NCBI RefSeq assembly: GCF_022811705.1
Contig: NZ_CP094528.1
Location: 682,001 to 746,000 of the forward strand
Length of the DNA: 64,000 bases
Direction: 5' to 3'
DNA from: Agromyces larvae
GTDB lineage: Bacteria; Actinomycetota; Actinomycetes; Actinomycetales; Microbacteriaceae
The position numbers and the translations under genes were made by a program. How positions within the stretch are numbered: the first letter of the stretch is position 1; every line of letters starts with the position of its first letter. Below the pieces are notes generated by a model. That model worked only from the letters and a program-made list of their open reading frames with translations, was not told the DNA's origin and ran no database searches. Positions 50,526 through 59,776 of this stretch are shown here, in pieces.

Positions 50526-51422
50526 TTAAGGTCCGGATGTCTCGTCGCCGCCGACATCCGCATCGGATCCGTCATCGATCGCGGACGGAATCGGGGGCGA
50601 GGCGGTCGAGCCGCGCGCCACGAACTCGGCGACCGGTGCGCGCACCACTCGCGCGGGCTCGCCGTCGATCGCCTCGAGCGCGACCTCGGCGATCAGCTCG
50701 CCGATCGTCTGCACGTCGTGGCTCATCGCCGACAGCGGCGGGCTCGACAGCTGGCAGAGCGGCGAATCGTCCCAGGCGACGATCGAGAGCTGCGCGGGCA
50801 CCTCGACGCCGAGCTCCCGCGCCGCCGCGAGGGCGCCGATGGCCATCAGGTCGTTGTCGGCGACGATCGCGGTCGGCGGCTGCTCGTCGCGGAGCAGCTC
50901 GAGCGCCAACTCCCGTCCGCTGCGCTCGGAGTAATCGCCCTCACGGGCGACGGCCTCGGCGCCGGCCGCCCGGGCCGCGCGCTCGAACGCGGCGAGCCGC
51001 AGCCGGGTGTGCGCCATCCTGCCCGGGCCGGTGAGTTGTGCCAGCCGGCGATGGCCGAGCCGGAGCATCGCGTCGACCGCGGCGTCCATCACCAGGTCGT
51101 CCTGCGACCAGACCGTCGACAGGCCGGCGGCGGTGTCGGGGTCGCCGCTCACCACGGCCGGTATGGCGAGCTCGCGCACGAGGGCGACCGCAGCGTCGTC
51201 GGGCTCGAGGTCCATCAGGATCACGGCGTCGACCAGGCCGTCGGCCGACCAGCGCCGGATGGTGTCGGCCACGCCGGACGGCGAAGAGACGATCCGCAGC
51301 AGGAGCGAGGCCGAGCGCGGCAGCAGCACCCGCTCGATGCCGGCGATGAGCTCGTGCATGTACGGCTCGGCACCCAGCACCTCGGCGGGTTTGGCCAGGG
51401 CGAATCCGACCGTCTGCTGCAC
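50526..51422 (-). CDS. LacI-type sugar-sensor protein without DNA-binding domain
   Basis: The protein has 298 aa. It reads as the periplasmic-binding-like sensor domain of LacI regulators (VGFALAKPAEVLGAEPYMHEL, then TAIVADNDLMAIGALAAARELG, SIVAWDDSPL, GSTASPP) but lacks the 50-60 residue N-terminal HTH. GTG 51422 has a good GGGAGG, and the upstream sequence in this frame encodes no HTH. It lies between the sugar operon and a divergent ROK regulator. It may act as an inducer-binding partner; or it is a truncated regulator. Confidence 0.75.
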   Translation of the reverse strand: MQQTVGFALAKPAEVLGAEPYMHELIAGIERVLLPRSASLLLRIVSSPSGVADTIRRWSADGLVDAVILMDLEPDDAAVALVRELAIPAVVSGDPDTAAGLSTVWSQDDLVMDAAVDAMLRLGHRRLAQLTGPGRMAHTRLRLAAFERAARAAGAEAVAREGDYSERSGRELALELLRDEQPPTAIVADNDLMAIGALAAARELGVEVPAQLSIVAWDDSPLCQLSSPPLSAMSHDVQTIGELIAEVALEAIDGEPARVVRAPVAEFVARGSTASPPIPSAIDDGSDADVGGDETSGP

Positions 51423-51490
51423 TGCGACCTCCCGCTGGTCATCGCCGAGTCCTGGTGAACTAACCTACTGGGACGACGGAGGGAGTAGGC

Positions 51491-52699
51491 GTGGCACGTC
51501 GGGAACAGGCTGCCGGTCCGGGCAGTCGCGCACTCATCGTCGACCTGATCCGATCGGCCGGACGCATCAGCCGGGTCGAGCTGACCGAGCTCACCGGTCT
51601 CACGCAGCCGGCGGTGTCGGGTATCGTCCGCAAGCTCATCGACGACGGCGTGATCCGCGAGGCCGGCACCGTCGTGGCCACGCGCGGCAAGCCCCGATCG
51701 CTGCTCGAGCTCGACTCGCATGCCGCGTACGGCATCGGCATGCACATCAGCCCCGCCGCGATCACCTGCGTGGCGACGGACACCCTCGGCGGCGTCATCG
51801 CGCGCCAGGCGGTGGCCACGAGCGGCCCGGTCACCGAACCGATCGCCGATCGCATCGCCGAGCTGTTCCGGCGGTTCGTCGCCGCGGTCGGTCTCGACCC
51901 GGCCGACGTCGTCGGGCTCGCAGTGGCGGTGCCCGGTCCGCTCGACATCGCCACCGGCCGGGTCTACCTGCCGCCCAGGATCTCGGGGCTCGAGGGCGTC
52001 GCGCTGCGCGACGAGCTCGCTGCACGCCTCGACACCCGCGTGTTCGTCGACAACGACGCGTCGCTCGCGGCAGTCGGCGAGTTCTGGAGCCGCAACGTGT
52101 CGCGATCGGACGCGTTCGCGACGATCTACATGGACGGCGGCATCGGCGCGGGCGTCGTGCTCGACGGCGCACTGGTGCGCGGCGCGAGCTCGAACACGGC
52201 CGAGCTCGGCCACCTCACGGTCGAGCCCGACGGCGTGGCCTGCTTCTGCGGCAATATCGGATGCCTCGAGCGCTATGCGTCGCCCGCGGCCGTGGCCGGG
52301 CAGCTGCGCAGCTCGGGTCGCCCGCTGTCCGACGAGGCATCCGCGCTCGGCGACGACGCCCTCTTCGACCATCTCGCGCGCGCCGCCGTCACGGGCGACG
52401 CCGAGGCCGCCCACGTGGTGCGTGCCGCGGCCGAGCGGCTCGCTCTCGCCGCGGTCACCCTGGTCAACCTGTTCGACGTCGACCGAGTGGTGCTGGCCGG
52501 TGCGGGCTTCGCCGTCGCCGGCTCGATCTTCGTGCGGGCGGTGCAGCACCGGCTCGACGAGCGCGCGTTCGCCCGCGCCATCCACGCCACCCGCGTCGAA
52601 CTGGCGATCGATCCGCGCGACTCCGCCGCCATCGGCGCGGCGACCCTCGTGCTGCAGAGCTCGGTGGCGCCCGGCCACGGGCCGGCCGCGCGTTCCTAG
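51491..52699 (+). CDS. ROK-family transcriptional regulator
   Basis: The protein has 402 aa. An N-terminal winged helix (LIRSAGRISRVELTELTGLTQ, then PAVSGIVRKLIDDG) precedes the ROK sugar-kinase-like domain with VDNDASLAAVGEFW, the zinc site ELGHLTVEPDGVACFCGNIGC and the closing LAGAGFAV. The glycine-rich phosphate loop is less conserved. It is likely the repressor of the mannoside operon, responding to a sugar. GTG 51491 follows GGAGGGAG and a TAACCT -10 (51461-51466). Confidence 0.9.
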   Translation: MARREQAAGPGSRALIVDLIRSAGRISRVELTELTGLTQPAVSGIVRKLIDDGVIREAGTVVATRGKPRSLLELDSHAAYGIGMHISPAAITCVATDTLGGVIARQAVATSGPVTEPIADRIAELFRRFVAAVGLDPADVVGLAVAVPGPLDIATGRVYLPPRISGLEGVALRDELAARLDTRVFVDNDASLAAVGEFWSRNVSRSDAFATIYMDGGIGAGVVLDGALVRGASSNTAELGHLTVEPDGVACFCGNIGCLERYASPAAVAGQLRSSGRPLSDEASALGDDALFDHLARAAVTGDAEAAHVVRAAAERLALAAVTLVNLFDVDRVVLAGAGFAVAGSIFVRAVQHRLDERAFARAIHATRVELAIDPRDSAAIGAATLVLQSSVAPGHGPAARS

Positions 52700-52829
52700 G
52701 GAAGGTCGTCGCCGCCGGGCACCGAATCCTGAAGTGATCATCGTCGGTTGACATCCGATGTCTGCTCCCGACACCCAGCGCACCGGCGGGATCGTCGCGT
52801 GAGACGCCCGCTCACCGCATGAGACGCGG

Positions 52830-52861
52830 AACCGGGGCGCGGGCATCGCCGCGCCCCGGTT
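52830..52861. terminator. Bidirectional terminator between ROK and msrA genes
   Basis: A perfect 12-bp stem AACCGGGGCGCG (52830-52841) / CGCGCCCCGGTT (52850-52861) has an 8-nt loop. It lies between two convergent genes. The remaining part of 52700-52887 shows no gene. Confidence 0.75.
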
Positions 52862-52887
52862 CTCGTGCGGGTCGACCCGAGTTCGTG

Positions 52888-53460
52888 TCAGGCCGTGGGG
52901 GCCGACTCCGACGCGGCGGCTGCCGCGGTCTCCTCGCGATGCGGCAGCTTCCACCCGGGGCGCACGAAGTGGCAGGTGTACCCCCACGGGATGCGCTCCA
53001 GGTAGTCCTGATGCTCGGGCTCCGCCTCCCAGAACGGACCGGCGGGCTCGATCGTGGTCACCGCCTCGCCGGGCCACAGGCCCGAGGCATCCACATCGGC
53101 GATCGTGTCGCGGGCGATCTGCTCCTGCTCGGGGGAGAGCGGGAAGATCGCCGAGCGGTAGCTCGTGCCGATGTCGTTGCCCTGCCGGTTCAGCGTCGTC
53201 GGGTCGTGGATCTGGAAGAAGAACTCCAGGATGTCGCGGTAGCTCGTCTTCGCGGGGTCGTACACGATCTCGACGGCCTCGGCGTGGCCGGGATGGTTGC
53301 GATACGTGGCGTCCGCGTTCTGCCCGCCCGTGTAGCCGACCCGGGTGTCGAGCACGCCGGGCTGCTTGCGGATCAGATCCTCGACGCCCCAGAAACACCC
53401 TCCGGCCAGCACCGCGGTCTCGGTACCGGGAACGCGGGTGATCTCGCCAGGTGCGGTCAT
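52888..53460 (-). CDS. msrA: Peptide-methionine (S)-S-oxide reductase
   Basis: The protein has 190 aa. [19 protein letters not shown] contains the catalytic GCFWG, and [27 protein letters not shown] and [17 protein letters not shown] are standard MsrA segments. It repairs oxidised methionine in proteins in the cytosol. ATG 53460 has GAGGAGGA. It is divergent from the sodium/proton antiporter gene, with about 150 bp between. Confidence 0.97.
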   Translation of the reverse strand: MTAPGEITRVPGTETAVLAGGCFWGVEDLIRKQPGVLDTRVGYTGGQNADATYRNHPGHAEAVEIVYDPAKTSYRDILEFFFQIHDPTTLNRQGNDIGTSYRSAIFPLSPEQEQIARDTIADVDASGLWPGEAVTTIEPAGPFWEAEPEHQDYLERIPWGYTCHFVRPGWKLPHREETAAAAASESAPTA

Positions 53461-53613
53461 GGTCGTCCTCCTCGTCGAGGCAGGTGACTCCGTCGATCGG
53501 AGCGGATGCCTCGCCATCCGATCCAACACCAGGGGCGGCGATGCTGTTCCCGGTATCGCGGTGCATTCCCCCCGTACGACAGACTGGCACGCAGAGAACG
53601 GGAAGGGGGCGCC

Positions 53614-55344
53614 GTGGAGGTGCTCGTCGTCATCGTGCTGGGCTTGCTCGGCATCGCCGCGGCCGCCACGATCGGCCCGCGCCTGCGCGTCGCGTCGCCG
53701 CTGCTGCTGGTGCTGCTCGGCATCGTCGTGAGCTTCCTGCCGTTCATCCCCGATATCGAGATCGACCCCGAATGGATCCTCGCGGGGATCCTGCCGCCGC
53801 TGCTCTACGCATCGGCGATCGCGATGCCCTCGATGGAGTTCCGACGCGAGTTCGGCGCGATCAGCGGGCTCTCCATCGGCCTGGTCGTGGTCAGCTCCGG
53901 CCTGCTCGGTCTGCTGTTCGCGTGGCTCATCCCCGGCCTCGGGCTCGCGCTGGGCATCGCGCTCGGCGCGATCGTGAGCCCCACCGACGCCGTCGCCACC
54001 TCGATCGTGAAACGCATCGGCGTGTCGCCGCGCATCGTCACGGTGCTCGAGGGGGAGAGCCTGCTGAACGACGCGAGCGCGCTGGTGCTGCTGCGCTCGG
54101 CGATCGCGGCGACCGCGGCATCGGTGACGATCTGGGACGTCGTCGGCGATTTCGCCTTCGCCGTCGGCGTGGCGGTCGTGCTCGGCTGGCTCGTCGGGCG
54201 CGTCAACCTGTGGGTGCGATCGCGGGTGACGGATGCCACGGTCAACACCGTCATCTCGTTCACGGTGCCGTTCCTCGCCTCGCTCCCGGCCGAAGCGCTC
54301 GGAGCATCCGGCCTCGTCGCCGCCGTCGTCGCGGGCCTCGTGACCGGGCGCGGCGCGATCCGAAGCCTCTCGCCCGGCCACCGCATCTCCGACGCCCGCA
54401 ACTGGAGTGCGATCGAGCTCATCCTCGAGGGGACCGTCTTCCTCATCCTCGGCCTCGAGTTCTCGACCCTGCTCGACGACCTCTCGAACGAACGCGTGGG
54501 CATCGAGGTCGGCGTGCTGCTCGCGCTCGCCGCGCTCGCCGCGGTCGTCGCGGTGCGCGCGGGATACGTCGCGATCACACTGTGGATCCTCGCGCGCCGA
54601 CGTCGTCGGGCCGCGGCGATGCGACCCCGCATCGAGCAGATCCAGCAGCGACTCGACGCGCACGACCTCACCGAGCGCGCCGAGACCGCGGTCGAGGAGG
54701 CGGCGGCGGGCGAGAGGGGGCCGGACGCGGCCGACGAGCCGACCGCCGCGGACAGGGGTCGACCCGAGCGGCGGCGACCCGACGGTCCACGGCTGGAGCG
54801 GGTGCGGCGGATGCTCCGGCGCAAGGCCGCGGACATCGACTACTTCCTCGCGGTGCCCCTCGGGTGGCGTGAAGGCGCCGTCATCGTCTGGGCCGGCATG
54901 CGGGGCGCGGTCACCCTCGCCGCCGCCCAGACCCTGCCGAACGACACCCCCGGCAGATCGCTGCTGGTGCTCACCGCGTTCTTCGTGGCGGCCCTGTCGC
55001 TGCTCATCCAGGGCGGCACGCTGAGCTGGTTCATCCGTCTGGTGAAACCGGCGCCGATCGACACCCGGGCCGTCGGCGAGGAACGCGCCGAGGTGAATCG
55101 ACTGATGCACACGGTCGCCGAGCGGGTGACCGCCGAACGGCGCGACGTCACCGAGACGGCGCGGGCGAAGGGCGAGGCGGGGCGCGAACTCGTGCGCAAG
55201 CTGCGTCTGGAGATCATCGCGGCCCAGCGCGAAGCGCTGCTGGAGGCGCGCGACGACGGCCTCTACAGTTCGGCGGCGCTCGCGGGTGCACTGGACGTGC
55301 TCGACGCCGAGGAGCTCAGCATGGAGTTGCGCGGCGAGGCCTGA
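53614..55344 (+). CDS. Na+/H+ antiporter, CPA1 (NhaP-like) family
   Basis: The protein has 576 aa with about 12 membrane helices. [20 protein letters not shown] carries the conserved Asp, and [16 protein letters not shown] holds the ND pair of CPA1 antiporters; [13 protein letters not shown] is the late conserved Arg helix. A cytoplasmic insert of about 90 charged residues (350-415) and a C-terminal helical tail are present. GTG 53614 has GGAAGGGGG upstream. It exports Na+ or K+ for protons. Confidence 0.93.
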   Translation: MEVLVVIVLGLLGIAAAATIGPRLRVASPLLLVLLGIVVSFLPFIPDIEIDPEWILAGILPPLLYASAIAMPSMEFRREFGAISGLSIGLVVVSSGLLGLLFAWLIPGLGLALGIALGAIVSPTDAVATSIVKRIGVSPRIVTVLEGESLLNDASALVLLRSAIAATAASVTIWDVVGDFAFAVGVAVVLGWLVGRVNLWVRSRVTDATVNTVISFTVPFLASLPAEALGASGLVAAVVAGLVTGRGAIRSLSPGHRISDARNWSAIELILEGTVFLILGLEFSTLLDDLSNERVGIEVGVLLALAALAAVVAVRAGYVAITLWILARRRRRAAAMRPRIEQIQQRLDAHDLTERAETAVEEAAAGERGPDAADEPTAADRGRPERRRPDGPRLERVRRMLRRKAADIDYFLAVPLGWREGAVIVWAGMRGAVTLAAAQTLPNDTPGRSLLVLTAFFVAALSLLIQGGTLSWFIRLVKPAPIDTRAVGEERAEVNRLMHTVAERVTAERRDVTETARAKGEAGRELVRKLRLEIIAAQREALLEARDDGLYSSAALAGALDVLDAEELSMELRGEA

Positions 55345-55558
55345 ACCGGCCGCTGATCGGCCGTTCCTGCCGTTATCACGTCACCTCGGCATCCGCGAGC
55401 CCGCTCACGGGATTGCCAGACAAAGGTGAGGAACCGTCCAGAACGGGTCTGCAGACTGACTGCTTCCGCCTCGGCCCCGTCCGAGGCATCCGTTTGCCCC
55501 CGACTGGAACGAGACCGCGCCCGCGCCCGACGAGCCCAGCTCGCCGCACCGTGCGCCC
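55345..55558. other. Intergenic region ahead of the transglycosylase gene
   Basis: This 214-bp stretch holds no convincing coding sequence. I looked for a c-di-AMP (ydaO) riboswitch, which often precedes resuscitation or wall-hydrolase genes in actinobacteria, but did not find its conserved core. A promoter cannot be placed securely. One copy of GAGGCATCC occurs at 55483-55491. Confidence 0.5.
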
Positions 55559-56488
55559 GTGAACGCTATGCAGAACCAGAACCAGAACCAGAACCAGCTT
55601 TCGAACCCCACCCCCGACGCCGACCTCCGCACCGGACCCACCCGCCGCGAAGCGCGCCTCCGCCGCCGCCACGACTGGCGGGTCAGCGTCGTCACCGGCG
55701 CCGCCGTCGTCGCCATCGCCGCCGTCTCCGGTGTCGGCTTCGTCTCGCAGAACGCCGTCGCCGCGCAGCGCGACCGCGTCGCCGAGACCCGCGCGCTCAC
55801 CGACGCCGGCAACGCCGACACCATCCAGGCCGCGAGCCACAGCGTGGTGCTCGACGCACGCGCCGCGTTCGAGGCGAAGCACGCGCTCGCCGATGCCGGC
55901 GCCGCGGTCGCCGCCGCGGCCGGCAAGGTCGACGCCGCAGCGCTCGCTTCGACCGTCGCGATCCTCGACGACTACGAGCGGCTGTCGCCGTCGCGCGTCT
56001 TCGCGCTCGCGACGCAGGCCGGGCAGCTCGCCCAGGACGTGCAGGCGCGGGTCGCCGAGTTCGACCGCGTCGCCGCCGAGCAAGCCGCGGCGCAGGCCGC
56101 TGCGGAGGCGGCCGCCGCCGCGAAGGCCGCTGAGCAGGCCGCCGGATCCTCGGCCGCGTCCCGGCCGTCCGCGCCGTCGAACCCGAGCGAGGCGCAGTCC
56201 ATCGCCCGGAGCCTGATGGCCTCGATGTACGGCTGGGGCGACGACCAGTTCGGATGCCTCGTCGAACTCTGGAACCACGAATCGGGCTGGAACGTGTACG
56301 CCTCGAACGGTTCGAGCGGCGCCTACGGCATCCCGCAGGCGCTGCCCGGCAGCAAGATGGCCTCGGCCGGTGCCGATTGGCAGACCAACCCGGCGACGCA
56401 GATCACCTGGGGCCTCGGGTACGTCGCCGGCCGCTACGGCACCCCGTGCGGCGCCTGGGACTCGTTCAGTGCGAAGGGCTGGTACTGA
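55559..56488 (+). CDS. Secreted or anchored transglycosylase-like protein
   Basis: The protein has 309 aa. A short Gln/Asn-rich N-terminus (QNQNQNQNQ) leads to a basic region and one membrane helix (about residues 43-65), a long Ala-rich coiled-coil (70-205), then a lysozyme-like domain (about 225-309) with YGWGDDQFGCLVELWNHESG (catalytic-type Glu in NHESGWN), AYGIPQALPGSKM and a WGLGYVAGRYG segment, ending in GWY. It probably cuts peptidoglycan outside the cell. A paralogue lies at 59777. GTG 55559 or ATG 55568; no clear ribosome site. Confidence 0.85.
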   Translation: MNAMQNQNQNQNQLSNPTPDADLRTGPTRREARLRRRHDWRVSVVTGAAVVAIAAVSGVGFVSQNAVAAQRDRVAETRALTDAGNADTIQAASHSVVLDARAAFEAKHALADAGAAVAAAAGKVDAAALASTVAILDDYERLSPSRVFALATQAGQLAQDVQARVAEFDRVAAEQAAAQAAAEAAAAAKAAEQAAGSSAASRPSAPSNPSEAQSIARSLMASMYGWGDDQFGCLVELWNHESGWNVYASNGSSGAYGIPQALPGSKMASAGADWQTNPATQITWGLGYVAGRYGTPCGAWDSFSAKGWY

Positions 56489-56533
56489 CGCAACCCCTGT
56501 CGGGAGCGGGCCGCCGGCACGTAGCCTGACGGG

Positions 56534-57574
56534 ATGGACGAACGCTCCGACGCGCCCGCGACCAGGTCCGATTCCGGACCGGTCGCGGGCGTTCGTCGGC
56601 TGATCGCGTGGGTGCTGAGCACGAAGCCGGCCCGAGCGTTCCTGTTGTATCAGGAGAGCCACGGGCCGAAGCTCGCCGACAGCGTCACCTACCGCACGCT
56701 GTTCTCGTTGTTCGCGGGCGTGTTCCTCGGGTTCGCGATCGCGGGCCTGTGGCTGGCCGGCAATCCCAACGCGATGGACGCCCTGGTCGAGGCGCTGGAC
56801 GCCGCGATCCCCGGCCTGGTCGGCTCGGGTGGGCTGATCGATCCCGGCGACCTGGTGCAGCCGCTCAGCTTCGGCATCGCCGGCTCGGTCGCGCTCATCG
56901 GGCTCGTCGGCACCGCGATCGGCGCGATCGACTCGTTGCGCGCGGCGTTCCGCACCATCGCGGCGAAGCCCGACAGCACGATGTTCGTGGTGTGGCGCAT
57001 CCTGCTCGATCTCGCGACGGCGATCGGGTTCGGCGCGCTGCTCGCGGCGTCCGCGGTCGTCACGGTCGGGGGCACGGTGCTGGTCGGCACCCTGCTCGAT
57101 CTCATCGGCATCGGGTCGGGGTCGCCGCCCGCGCGGATCGCGACGCAGTCGATCTCGGTCGTCGTCACCTTCGCGATCGACACCGTGGTGATCGCGTGCC
57201 TCTTCCTGCTGCTGTCGGGCGTGCGACCCCGCGCGAGGGAACTGTGGGTCGGTGCTGCACTCGGCGGCATCGGGCTCACCGTGCTGCAGGTGCTCTCGAG
57301 CCTGTTCGTGGGCGGCGCGTCCAACAACCCGCTGCTCGCCTCGTTCGGCTCGCTCATCGCCCTGCTGATCTGGCTGAACCTGTCGGCGCAGGTGATCCTG
57401 CTCGCGGGCGCTTACATCGTGACGGGGGTCGAGGAGCGCATCGACCGGGTCGCCGAGCGATACGGCGCCCGGTCGATGGCGCTCCGCCGGCTGCGCCGTG
57501 CGGAGCGGCGGGCGCAGGAGGCGGGCCAGGAGGTCGTCGCGGCCCGGGAGGCGGTCGAGCGGATCGCCGACTGA
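56534..57574 (+). CDS. YihY/BrkB-family membrane protein
   Basis: The protein has 346 aa with six hydrophobic helices. LADSVTYRTLFSLFAGVF and the late LLIWLNLSAQVILLAGAY are the characteristic parts of YihY (formerly called ribonuclease BN or BrkB), a family of unclear function. ATG 56534 follows TAGCCT (56522-56527) by 6 nt, so the mRNA is probably leaderless. The C-terminus (from about 310) is a charged helix. Confidence 0.92.
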   Translation: MDERSDAPATRSDSGPVAGVRRLIAWVLSTKPARAFLLYQESHGPKLADSVTYRTLFSLFAGVFLGFAIAGLWLAGNPNAMDALVEALDAAIPGLVGSGGLIDPGDLVQPLSFGIAGSVALIGLVGTAIGAIDSLRAAFRTIAAKPDSTMFVVWRILLDLATAIGFGALLAASAVVTVGGTVLVGTLLDLIGIGSGSPPARIATQSISVVVTFAIDTVVIACLFLLLSGVRPRARELWVGAALGGIGLTVLQVLSSLFVGGASNNPLLASFGSLIALLIWLNLSAQVILLAGAYIVTGVEERIDRVAERYGARSMALRRLRRAERRAQEAGQEVVAAREAVERIAD

Positions 57575-57630
57575 ACCGGATGTCGCGACGGACGGGTGCG
57601 CCCGGGCCGGTCCACCGGCAGAATGCAGGG

Positions 57631-58128
57631 ATGCCCCGCACGCAGCAGCTCGTCCGCCGCATCGTCGCCCCGCTCAGCCGGACCCGGGTGTTCCGGCGCA
57701 TCGCCCCGGTGCTGCTGCCCGTCTTCGAGCGGCTCGTGTCGTGGGTGTCGGGCGGGCGCGCCCAGGTGAGCGGGCTGCTGGTGCCGTCCCTGGTACTGCG
57801 CTCCGTGGGTGCGAAGAGCGGTGCGCCGCGCGAGACCGTGCTCATGTACACGCCCGACGGCGAGGGTCGTGCGATCGTGGCGGGCACGAGTTTCGCGCGC
57901 GAGCGGCATCCCGCGTGGACCTACAATCTGCTCGCGCACCCCGACGCCGAGATCACCGTGCGCGAGCGTCGGCTCGCGGTCGTGGCGACCCTCATCCCCG
58001 ACGACGAGCGCGACGCGGCCTGGGCGCGGATCGAGCGACAGTGGCCCGGCTACCGCAGCTACGAGCGCGAGTCGGGCCGCGTCGTGCGCCTGTTCCGGCT
58101 GCGACCGGTGCGCGAGCTCATGCGGTAG
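57631..58128 (+). CDS. Deazaflavin-dependent nitroreductase (DDN-like) family protein
   Basis: The protein has 165 aa. SLVLRSVGAKSGAPRETVLMYTPDGEGRAIVAGTSFARERHPAWTYNLLAHPDAEITV follows the pattern of F420-binding split-barrel proteins of the Mycobacterium Ddn group. The first 40 residues form a helix. It probably reduces or binds a substrate with F420; specificity is unknown. ATG 57631 follows CAGAAT (57619-57624) by 6 nt; GCAGGG also lies just ahead as a weak ribosome site. Confidence 0.88.
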   Translation: MPRTQQLVRRIVAPLSRTRVFRRIAPVLLPVFERLVSWVSGGRAQVSGLLVPSLVLRSVGAKSGAPRETVLMYTPDGEGRAIVAGTSFARERHPAWTYNLLAHPDAEITVRERRLAVVATLIPDDERDAAWARIERQWPGYRSYERESGRVVRLFRLRPVRELMR

Positions 58129-58138
58129 CGTCGCGACC

Positions 58139-59197
58139 ATGGCTGCCGACGCAGTGACGATGACGGTCCCCGGCCCGCACGGCGACCGGGAGGTGCGCCT
58201 GTCGAGCCCCGGTCGAGTCCTCTGGCCCGAGGTCGGCATCACCAAGCGCGAGCTCGCCGAGTACCTGGTCGCGGTGGGCGAGCCGTTCGTCGAGGCGAAC
58301 GGCGACCGCCCGGTGTCGCTGCAGCGGTTCCCGGGCGGGGTCGACGGCGAGCAGTTCTTCTCGAAGAACCCGCCGAAGGGCGCGCCCGAGTGGGTGCGGG
58401 CCGTGCCGGTGACGTATCCGAGCGGGCGGTCGCATCCGCAGCTCGTGATCGACGAACCCGCGGGCGCGGTGTGGGCGGCGCAGATGAACACCGTGGTGTT
58501 CCATCCGTGGGCGTCGCGGGCCGAGGCATCCGATCTGCCCGACCAGCTGCGCATCGATCTCGACCCGCAACCCGGCACCGGCTACGCCGAGGCGATCGAA
58601 CCGGCGCTGGCGCTGCGCGACCTGCTAGTCGAGGTCGGGCTCACCCCGTTCGCGAAGACCTCGGGCAACCGGGGCATCCACGTGTTCGCCCCGATCGCGG
58701 CAGAGCACGAGTTCCTCGACGTGCGGCACGCCGTGATCGCGGTGGCCCGCGAGCTGGAGCGGCGCATGCCCGACCGTGTGACGACCGCCTGGTGGAAGGA
58801 GGAGCGCGGCGAGCGGGTGTTCGTCGACTTCAATCAGGCGAACCGCGACCGCACCATGGCGGGCGCCTACAGCCCGCGGGCGCTGCCGTGGGCGAGCGTG
58901 TCGTGTCCGCTCGAGTGGGGCGAGGTGCCCGACGCCGACCCGCGCGACTTCACCGTCCGCACCGTGCCCGCCCGCCTCGCCGAGCGGGGCGACCCGTGGG
59001 CCGGGATGCACGCGCAGGCGGGGCGCATCGACACGCTGCTCGACTGGTGGCGGCGCGACCTCGACGACGGCCTGGGCGAGCTGCCGTTCCCGCCCGACTT
59101 CCCGAAGATGCCGGGCGAGCCGCCGAGGGTGCAGCCCTCCCGCAAGAACGCCGCCAACTGGGACGACGAGGGTCAGCCGACGTCGCCGTCGACGTAA
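58139..59197 (+). CDS. Stand-alone LigD polymerase-domain protein
   Basis: The protein has 352 aa. LSSPGRVLWPEVGITKRELAEY and the catalytic pair in LRIDLDPQPG, with KTSGNRGIHVFAP and FVDFNQANRDRTMAGAYSPRALPWA, match the archaeo-eukaryotic primase-like polymerase of bacterial end-joining ligase D. There is no ligase or phosphoesterase domain, and ku is not in the window. Such solo polymerases (as LigD-pol, PolD1/2 in mycobacteria) take part in gap filling. ATG 58139 is 7 nt after TAGCGT, which overlaps the previous stop codon. Confidence 0.92.
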   Translation: MAADAVTMTVPGPHGDREVRLSSPGRVLWPEVGITKRELAEYLVAVGEPFVEANGDRPVSLQRFPGGVDGEQFFSKNPPKGAPEWVRAVPVTYPSGRSHPQLVIDEPAGAVWAAQMNTVVFHPWASRAEASDLPDQLRIDLDPQPGTGYAEAIEPALALRDLLVEVGLTPFAKTSGNRGIHVFAPIAAEHEFLDVRHAVIAVARELERRMPDRVTTAWWKEERGERVFVDFNQANRDRTMAGAYSPRALPWASVSCPLEWGEVPDADPRDFTVRTVPARLAERGDPWAGMHAQAGRIDTLLDWWRRDLDDGLGELPFPPDFPKMPGEPPRVQPSRKNAANWDDEGQPTSPST

Positions 59198-59598
59198 CGC
59201 CACCGTCCCTCGTCGCGCACGAAGCGGCTCACCTCGTGCAGCCGCCCGCGTGCCTCGCCCTCGCGCCATGCCGCGTCGAACTCGACGGTGCCGCGGTCGT
59301 CGAACGGGCCGCCGCGGTCGGTGCCGAGGATCGCGAGCCGTCGCCATTCGAGCGCCGGGTCGAGTTCGATCGTCGCCGGGCGGGTGGTCGGATGCCACGT
59401 CTCCACGAGGTAGGCGGCGTCGCCGACGGCGTACGCGGTGTACCGCGACCGCATGAGCTGCACGGCCGTCGGCGCGGCCGCCCCGCGCAGGAACGGGGCG
59501 CAGCAGGCGCCGAACACGTCGCCCGACCCGCAGGGGCATCGCGCGTCGTCGGCGGGGAAGCCGGTGGCGGGTCGGGACGATTCGGCGGAGGGCGGCAC
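59173..59598 (-). CDS. YchJ-like (UPF0225) SEC-C motif protein
   Basis: The protein has 141 aa. CPCGSGDVFGACCAPFL (residues about 21-37) is a SEC-C zinc-binding motif, and the rest (RSRYTAYAVGDAAYLVETWHP) is the NTF2-like part of the YchJ family. The function is unknown. GTG 59598 follows CAGAAT (59611-59606) by 7 nt. Its 3' end overlaps the end of the LigD-like gene by 25 bp. Confidence 0.9.
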   Translation of the reverse strand: MPPSAESSRPATGFPADDARCPCGSGDVFGACCAPFLRGAAAPTAVQLMRSRYTAYAVGDAAYLVETWHPTTRPATIELDPALEWRRLAILGTDRGGPFDDRGTVEFDAAWREGEARGRLHEVSRFVRDEGRWRYVDGDVG

Positions 59599-59776
59599 GC
59601 CCTCGATTCTGCCGAATCCGGCGGGGGAGCGTGGTCGCGCTCTCACGAGTTCATCAGGTGGAACTGAGGATCTGTTCAGATTCGGGGGGCAGAGTGTCGG
59701 ACTTGTGCGTGCGCCTCCGGCTCGGAGGGCGCAACCCGACCCGGATCCCCCGATCCATCCGAGCACCCCCGAATCT

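Noticed and set aside
55345..59776. c-di-AMP (ydaO) riboswitch ahead of the transglycosylase-like genes
   Set aside because: Such switches often precede wall-hydrolase genes in actinobacteria, but the conserved core could not be recognised in 55345-55558 or 59612-59776.
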